DNA of 45,540 nucleotides from Alphaproteobacteria bacterium (GTDB lineage Bacteria; Pseudomonadota; Alphaproteobacteria; UBA9655): NCBI GenBank assembly GCA_013287665.1, contig JABDDK010000008.1, positions 4,318 to 49,857 of the forward strand, read 5' to 3'. Shown piece by piece: positions 41,798 to 45,540 of this stretch (position 1 is its first letter; each line of letters starts with the position of its first letter). The notes under the pieces were generated by a model. It saw only the letters and a program-made list of their open reading frames with translations, ran no database searches and was not told where the DNA came from. The position numbers and the translations under genes were made by a program.

Positions 41798-43639
41798 ATG
41801 AAAAACATTTTATTCTTTAGTATGTTGTCTTCTCTATTCATAGCCCCACACGTGATGGCGATGAAGGGTCCCGATGTCGTTTGTGAAGAAAGAGAGCCCG
41901 CTGCCAAGCACTTTCCAAGGTTTGAAGCTTTAGAAAAAGCCTTGCAAGACACCTCATTTGACGCTTACGCGCATGCACTTCATCTTACGAAGATTCGGAT
42001 GCAATATGCCATGATCATCAAGCAACTCTTGTTGTCTAAGGATATATCTTATGCAGATAAAATGAGGTTCGTATCAATAGTCGATCCTCGATTTCAGGAG
42101 TATTCAAGATTAAATGATAAAGAAAAAGAACGATATCGTAAGGAAAGAAAAGAATTTCTCAGGATATACCCTGAGGCTGATTCGGTTGAAGTCAAGCTTG
42201 CTCTTCCAACGATAGATTACGCCATTGCTCAATGGCGATATTTGCATCAGTCTCTTGTTCATCTCAAAGGATCTGCCTCTGAAGGTGAAGGGGTACAATA
42301 CTTGCTCAAAGAGGCGCTCTTTGCCTCGACATGCGCTGATGTTGACATTGAAAATGTACAGGGCCATTCTTATTACATAGACGAATGTTTCTTTACAAGA
42401 AGTCTTGTTGATTCACTTGCATTCTATTTGTTTACAAAAAGACAAATTGATGAAAGGCAACTGGGGCTAACCCATTTTTGTGTTTGTCTTCCATCAACTG
42501 AAAAAGAGGAGTTTAACGGTTTAGGAGAGTGGATGGGGAAGAGCATTTTAGATCCAGAACTCGTGAGCCGGATTAAAGAAAATAATGAAACTTCGTTTTA
42601 TGAGTATAGTTTAAGTTTGATAAATCATTTAAAACTAGATGATTATTTTAACACAGAATTTAAACATATTACAAAAGGGCAGGTGGTAAAGCCGACGCAC
42701 TTGCTGGGGATGCATGCTTTCGCCATCAAAGTGCGGAATATCTATACGGCGTCTCTTCAAAAGACATCAAACTTTGTACGTATCAAGAAAGCATTTGAAA
42801 ATGCAGAATTGCATTCTAATCCTTTGCTTCAAAAATTATGCCTCGTGCCGGAATTTCCAGGTTATATACCGAATTTATCTAAATTTGAAAAGCATATCGA
42901 ACCCAAGGATAAAGCTGGCGTTAAAAAGGATGAGGACGCGAAAAACAAATCATTTTTGGAAGGTACAAAACAACCTGTAACGAAAAATAGAAACAAGGGG
43001 GAAACAAAGAAAAAGGGCACAGGAGCTCTTCCTAAAGTAGCCTCTATAACTTATGTTGCTCCCGTGACTTCTGTTCCAGCCAAGGCCCCTGCAGTAACAA
43101 AAGCAACGCCATCGAGAAAAGAAATCAGGGACGCCCAGCTACAGCAAGAAAAACAAGCACTCATCCAACAAAAGATGGAAGCCTATGACCGCAATGTTGA
43201 GTCTGCCCAGGCTGCTTTGGCCGATATCCGCTTTAACTTTGAGGAAGCATGGGAACCCTCAGTGCAAGAACTTGAGCTCTATAAACTCATTTGGTCATCA
43301 AAAAGAGAGACTGACACCCTTTCTTGGTTGAACCTCTCCTCCCATCTCAAATCCTACGGATGGGCAGAAGACGCGCGAGGCGGATCAAGCGTATTACTGC
43401 TTCCCCCAAGCTGGCTTGAGCACGTGGCAACAGAAGGGACAGGCGCATTAAAGTTAAACAGGGCGGGAATGCTTCTTGATCACCCTCACCAACGAGCCGT
43501 AAAGCCAATGCCGGACTATGTTTTCTACTTCCTCAGACAGAACCTTGAGCACAACGTTGGCCTATCAGAAGTTATGATTGAGGCTTTGATACAGCATGTG
43601 AAATCAAAGGGAAGTGCACAAAATTCTAATAATGAATAA
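41798..43639 (+). CDS. Exported protein with C-terminal HicA-like domain
   Basis: This 613-residue protein starts with a signal peptide (MKNILFFSMLSSLFIAPHVMA). Residues 25-370 are helical, with no known domain. A Lys/Thr/Pro-rich linker spans about 365-435, then a coiled coil (LQQEKQALIQQKMEAYDRN). The last 120 residues resemble the HicA-like family: ELYKLIWSS, LSWLNLSSHLKSYGWAED, RGGSSVLLL, then LLDHPHQRAVKPMPDYVFYF and LRQNLEHNVGL. This follows the strand order and H-x-PH motif of long HicA homologues. The GSHH catalytic His is Ser here, so RNase activity is uncertain. An in-frame ATG at 41786 is possible; neither start has a clear binding site. Confidence 0.65.
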   Translation: MKNILFFSMLSSLFIAPHVMAMKGPDVVCEEREPAAKHFPRFEALEKALQDTSFDAYAHALHLTKIRMQYAMIIKQLLLSKDISYADKMRFVSIVDPRFQEYSRLNDKEKERYRKERKEFLRIYPEADSVEVKLALPTIDYAIAQWRYLHQSLVHLKGSASEGEGVQYLLKEALFASTCADVDIENVQGHSYYIDECFFTRSLVDSLAFYLFTKRQIDERQLGLTHFCVCLPSTEKEEFNGLGEWMGKSILDPELVSRIKENNETSFYEYSLSLINHLKLDDYFNTEFKHITKGQVVKPTHLLGMHAFAIKVRNIYTASLQKTSNFVRIKKAFENAELHSNPLLQKLCLVPEFPGYIPNLSKFEKHIEPKDKAGVKKDEDAKNKSFLEGTKQPVTKNRNKGETKKKGTGALPKVASITYVAPVTSVPAKAPAVTKATPSRKEIRDAQLQQEKQALIQQKMEAYDRNVESAQAALADIRFNFEEAWEPSVQELELYKLIWSSKRETDTLSWLNLSSHLKSYGWAEDARGGSSVLLLPPSWLEHVATEGTGALKLNRAGMLLDHPHQRAVKPMPDYVFYFLRQNLEHNVGLSEVMIEALIQHVKSKGSAQNSNNE

Positions 43640-43694
43640 CCTGACATGTGGACGGGTATAACAAGCTAAGCCTAATCTTTTTCGCTAAAGAATA

Positions 43695-43938
43695 CACTAG
43701 TTCGGGGAAACTTTTTCGTGCCACACGCGCAAGTGTCATCCTTGGCAATAATACCTTGATTTTCCTACGGAAAATCTTTAGGTCGAATTCGCCGAGGATC
43801 CATAAACTTCGTTTCATTTTGTGGATTCTCGGGAAAGCAATGCTAATGTTTTTCTTCGAAAAACAAAGCATGCGCTTCCCAAGAATGACACCTTTTGGGT
43901 TGTTAGTTGGGTGCATTAACTTTCCCCGGACACTAGTG
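43695..43938 (+). repeat. Large imperfect palindrome (about 244 bp)
   Basis: CACTAGTTCGGGGAAA at 43695 mirrors TTTCCCCGGACACTAGTG ending 43938. Further in, AGTGTCATCCTTGG mirrors CCAAGAATGACA. The central GAGGATCCA/TGGATTCTC closes the structure near 43812. Both strands give similar spurious frames because of the symmetry. It looks like a palindromic repeat element; no second copy is in the window. Confidence 0.75.
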
Positions 43939-44043
43939 ATAAAGAATAGGAAAGACATAGGGTTAATCTATGCAGTCAAAAAGCGGCATCAGGGTACATG
44001 CGTTTGAATAAACTCCTTGTAATGTCGTTTTCATAAGGCAACG

Positions 44044-44076
44044 ATAGATAGTTGCATGATACATACAACTATCTAT
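44044..44076 (+). promoter_or_regulatory. Palindromic operator, copy 1 (MarR-type candidate)
   Basis: ATAGATAGTTG, an 11-base centre CATGATACATA, then CAACTATCTAT: arms are perfectly complementary over 11 bases. A ribosome binding site (tggag) and ATG follow within ten bases. The same module recurs at 44899 and, partly, at 45021 before marR. Confidence 0.65.
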
Positions 44077-44085
44077 TGGAGCAAA

Positions 44086-44154
44086 ATGCAATGCAGAGCA
44101 TATAATTCAAAGTATGTTTCTTCGAAGGTTGACGAAGATCGTCCTGAGAAATAA
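44086..44154 (+). CDS. Very short frame behind operator copy 1 (gene remnant?)
   Basis: ATG 44086 after tggagcaaa opens 22 codons (MQCRAYNSKYVSSKVDEDRP...) to TAA 44154. The well-formed operator and ribosome binding site suggest a former gene start whose body has been lost. As a functional peptide it is unsupported. Confidence 0.2.
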   Translation: MQCRAYNSKYVSSKVDEDRPEK

Positions 44155-44169
44155 GTTTCCCTTGTTTAC

Positions 44170-44226
44170 CATCTCGCAAAAGCTGAACATGGAGGGCAGG
44201 GCGCTCTTTACGTAGGAGTGAAGTAA
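44170..44226 (+). pseudogene. Remnant of an Smr gene 3' end
   Basis: Read in frame, HLAKAEHGGQGALYVGVK and a stop correspond to HPAKPEDGGQGAFYVGVK at the end of the Smr protein (41030-41566), also similar at the DNA level (ggagggcagggcg, then tttacgt and ggagtgaag). Only the last 18 codons remain. It shows where the natural Smr stop codon used to be. Confidence 0.7.
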
Positions 44227-44294
44227 TGAAGTAGATTTACATGTATCCGCGTTTCTTCTTCTACGCTAAAGCATTGGAAGACAAGACGAAACTT

Positions 44295-44750
44295 CTATTG
44301 GTTATTCAAGCATCCCTGGGATTGGAGAACACAAACATAATATTTGGTCGTGAACTTAAGTGTTATACCTAATTGTTTTGCCCGATCAAGAAGAAGTTGT
44401 CTTCTTGCCATCGCAAGTTTCTGTGCAGGAGAAGCTTCACTTATTTCAAGGTTTGCAAGGTCACCTATAAACTGACTTTTGAATTTTGGTTCTATTGGAA
44501 AGCCTTGAAAAGTTCTGGGACCTTGTTCATCCGCCAAAGGGGGCAGCCAAAGTGGCTGTCTCGCTTCTACTTGCCCTTGTTCTTCTTGCTGTTGAGGTTC
44601 AACCTGTTGTTGCTGCTGTCTTTGTGCAGCCCTACCTTCCTCTTCATTTGGGGGAGTTGGACTTCCATCTCCAATTCCTGCAAAAACAGTTGGTGCCATT
44701 GCAAGACTGGCAAGAATTACTGTAAGTATAAATGCTTTTGAACTACTCAT
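44295..44750 (-). CDS. Small exported Gln-rich protein
   Basis: This 151-residue protein has a signal peptide (MSSSKAFILTVILASLAMAPTVFA), then a low-complexity Glu/Gln region (about 35-65, RQQQQQVEPQQQEEQ). A soluble helical part (ASPAQKLAMARRQLLLDRAK) follows, and two Cys near the end (YVCVLQSQGCLNNQ). ATG 44750 follows ggagcttaat; the ATG at 44765 overlaps that site. No family recognised. The Cys pair near the C-terminus recalls the other small secreted proteins but the motif differs. Confidence 0.65.
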   Translation of the reverse strand: MSSSKAFILTVILASLAMAPTVFAGIGDGSPTPPNEEEGRAAQRQQQQQVEPQQQEEQGQVEARQPLWLPPLADEQGPRTFQGFPIEPKFKSQFIGDLANLEISEASPAQKLAMARRQLLLDRAKQLGITLKFTTKYYVCVLQSQGCLNNQ

Positions 44751-44898
44751 ATTAAGCTCCATCAAAATATATTATCATTTAAATCATATCATATATAAAA
44801 GAGAAGTCAAGTAGTTTTGGTGCCAGACAATCTCTTATATTATTTATCAGAAAATTGGGTGATGGTGCCCGATACGGTGTCGATTTTGGGAGGCTAAT

Positions 44899-44931
44899 AT
44901 AGATGGTTGCATGATACATACAACTATCTAT
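44899..44931 (+). promoter_or_regulatory. Palindromic operator, copy 2
   Basis: Identical to copy 1 except for one base in the left arm (ATAGATGGTTG). The 11-base centre CATGATACATA and right arm CAACTATCTAT are unchanged. TAATAT just upstream (44895-44900) may be a -10 box. gggag and ATG 44941 follow within ten bases. Confidence 0.65.
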
Positions 44932-44940
44932 GGGAGTAAA

Positions 44941-45024
44941 ATGCATGACGCAGGAATAAATTCATGCGCAAAACATCTGTCCAAAAGAGATCGACTTTAT
45001 CTGTTTGACATGTCTAAAAAATAG
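44941..45024 (+). CDS. 27-residue frame behind operator copy 2
   Basis: ATG 44941 after tgggagtaaa opens 27 codons (MHDAGINSCAKHLSKRDRLY...) to TAG 45024, which overlaps the start of operator copy 3. It could be a leader peptide of the marR transcript or a remnant of a former gene start. The polar, basic sequence matches nothing I know. Confidence 0.3.
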   Translation: MHDAGINSCAKHLSKRDRLYLFDMSKK

Positions 45025-45045
45025 ATGCATGATACATACAACTAT
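45021..45045 (+). promoter_or_regulatory. Palindromic operator, copy 3 (partial), next to the marR ribosome binding site
   Basis: ATAGATG, the same centre CATGATACATA, then CAACTAT; the left arm lacks the inner AGTT bases. The marR ribosome binding site (ggagg) begins two bases later. Binding here would block expression of marR, suggesting autoregulation. Confidence 0.55.
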
Positions 45046-45057
45046 TGGAGGTAAGTC

Positions 45058-45510
45058 ATGAATGAAGGCGAAAGAATCGATATCATTAGGAAGAGCACAC
45101 GAGATATCGTGCTTCACCTGGGTTATCTCAATAACCAATTTGGACACATTGGATCGGTCTCTCAATGTTATGCCATTCATCAGTTAAACGAGAGGGATAT
45201 GACACCACGAGAACTCAGTGCTGAACTCCTTTTGGACAAGACAACGGTGAGTCGGCTGGTGAAGGGATTAGTCAATAAAGGGTATGTTAAAACCGAAATA
45301 CAGCAAAAGGATCGCAGAAGCCATATCTTAAAGCTCACGGTTTTAGGGCGAGAGAAACTCTTTGAAATTAACCGGATTGCGCGGGGCCAGGTCCAGAATG
45401 CTCTGAGACAGGTCCCAGAAGAGAAGCAAGCGCTGATCTCAAATGGACTTGCTGTTTATTCCCATGCGCTGAAGGAAAGTTCATTTATGAAGGCTCACGA
45501 TGGATCCTAA
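45058..45510 (+). CDS. MarR family transcriptional regulator
   Basis: This 150-residue protein has a winged helix at about 45-105: MTPRELSAELLLDKTTVSRL (helix-turn-helix), then VKGLVNKGYVKTEIQQKDRR (wing) and LKLTVLGREKLFEI. Flanking helices should make the dimer. MarR proteins usually bind palindromes near their own promoter and respond to small ligands. Three copies of one palindrome lie upstream. Start ATG 45058 follows ggaggtaagtc. Its end overlaps the next gene by 11 bases, so the regulated gene may be downstream. Confidence 0.88.
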   Translation: MNEGERIDIIRKSTRDIVLHLGYLNNQFGHIGSVSQCYAIHQLNERDMTPRELSAELLLDKTTVSRLVKGLVNKGYVKTEIQQKDRRSHILKLTVLGREKLFEINRIARGQVQNALRQVPEEKQALISNGLAVYSHALKESSFMKAHDGS

Positions 45511-45540
45511 ACTTCAAGAGTTATCTGACCTTTGCGTCGG
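45500..45540 (+). CDS. Start of a gene continuing beyond the window
   Basis: ATG 45500 opens a frame MDPKLQELSDLCVG that stays open to the end of the window, overlapping the last bases of marR. Too little is visible to assign a family. The overlap implies co-expression with marR. Confidence 0.4.
   Translation, partial: MDPKLQELSDLCV

Noticed and set aside
43626-44007. Overlapping frames on both strands of about 110-119 codons
   Set aside because: They mirror each other because the DNA is a large palindrome; neither has a good ribosome binding site or a known domain.
44486-44725. Hydrophobic open frame opposite the Gln-rich secreted protein
   Set aside because: It comes from the CAG/CTG-type low-complexity stretch and lacks its own signals.
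1-45540. CRISPR array or transposase-bearing insertion sequence
   Set aside because: No regularly spaced direct repeats and no transposase-like frame were found; repeats present are short palindromic units.

Overview
The window looks like a chromosomal segment of an alphaproteobacterium, most likely a host-associated member of the Holosporales or a related lineage (inference). Supporting signs are standard alphaproteobacterial gene orders (glyA-nrdR; soluble lytic transglycosylase next to dapA-smpB; rimP-nusA-infB-rbfA), a Tim44-like protein, moderately AT-leaning DNA, Sel1-repeat proteins, and an unusually large number of Sec-exported proteins of unknown function. No phage genes, integrase, transposase or CRISPR array were seen. 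Accessory DNA appears instead as short palindromic repeats.

Layout. 1-3043: the 3' part of a large Ig-like/RTX-like repetitive surface protein. 3087-7226: a tryptophan/tyrosine-type ABC importer (binding protein, permease, ATPase), a 7Fe ferredoxin and a GNAT-Nudix fusion, all closely packed. 7289-8081: a Cys-rich secreted peptide and a convergent FMN reductase. 8149-12845: a Zn-type metal ABC importer behind a 21-bp perfect palindrome that resembles a Fur-family operator, then ubiG, an exported FMN-reductase-like protein and an acetyltransferase. 12856-18655: a repeat, small membrane/secreted proteins, glyA-nrdR, a DUF2282 (bufferin-type) peptide, four secreted proteins sharing a C-terminal Cys-Asp-Gly-Cys motif, and a COG4705-type membrane protein. 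18693-24022: slt, dapA, smpB, cutA, a nested repeat and a DEAD-box helicase. 24142-31918: two large exported Sel1 proteins, a slipin, tRNA-Glu, a CorA-type transporter and an M23 peptidase. 32166-37070: the translation operon rimP-nusA-infB-rbfA with a terminator-like hairpin in its leader. 37225-43639: Tim44-like protein, BioY, a DUF1284 protein, several exported unknowns and an Smr protein. 43640-45540: a decayed, repeat-rich stretch ending in a MarR regulator with three copies of one palindromic operator.

The genes suggest a nutrient-scavenging cell (amino acid, metal, biotin and Mg uptake) that devotes much coding space to the cell surface. The most interesting points are: two exported proteins whose C-termini resemble toxin-antitoxin toxins (HigB/RelE-like and HicA-like); the small secreted family with a C-x2-D-x2-G-x3/4-C tail beside an orphan bufferin-like peptide; the triplicated operator/ribosome-binding-site modules around marR; and palindromic repeats that touch, and in one case extend, coding sequences. 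All family assignments are by eye from residue patterns; no database search was run.
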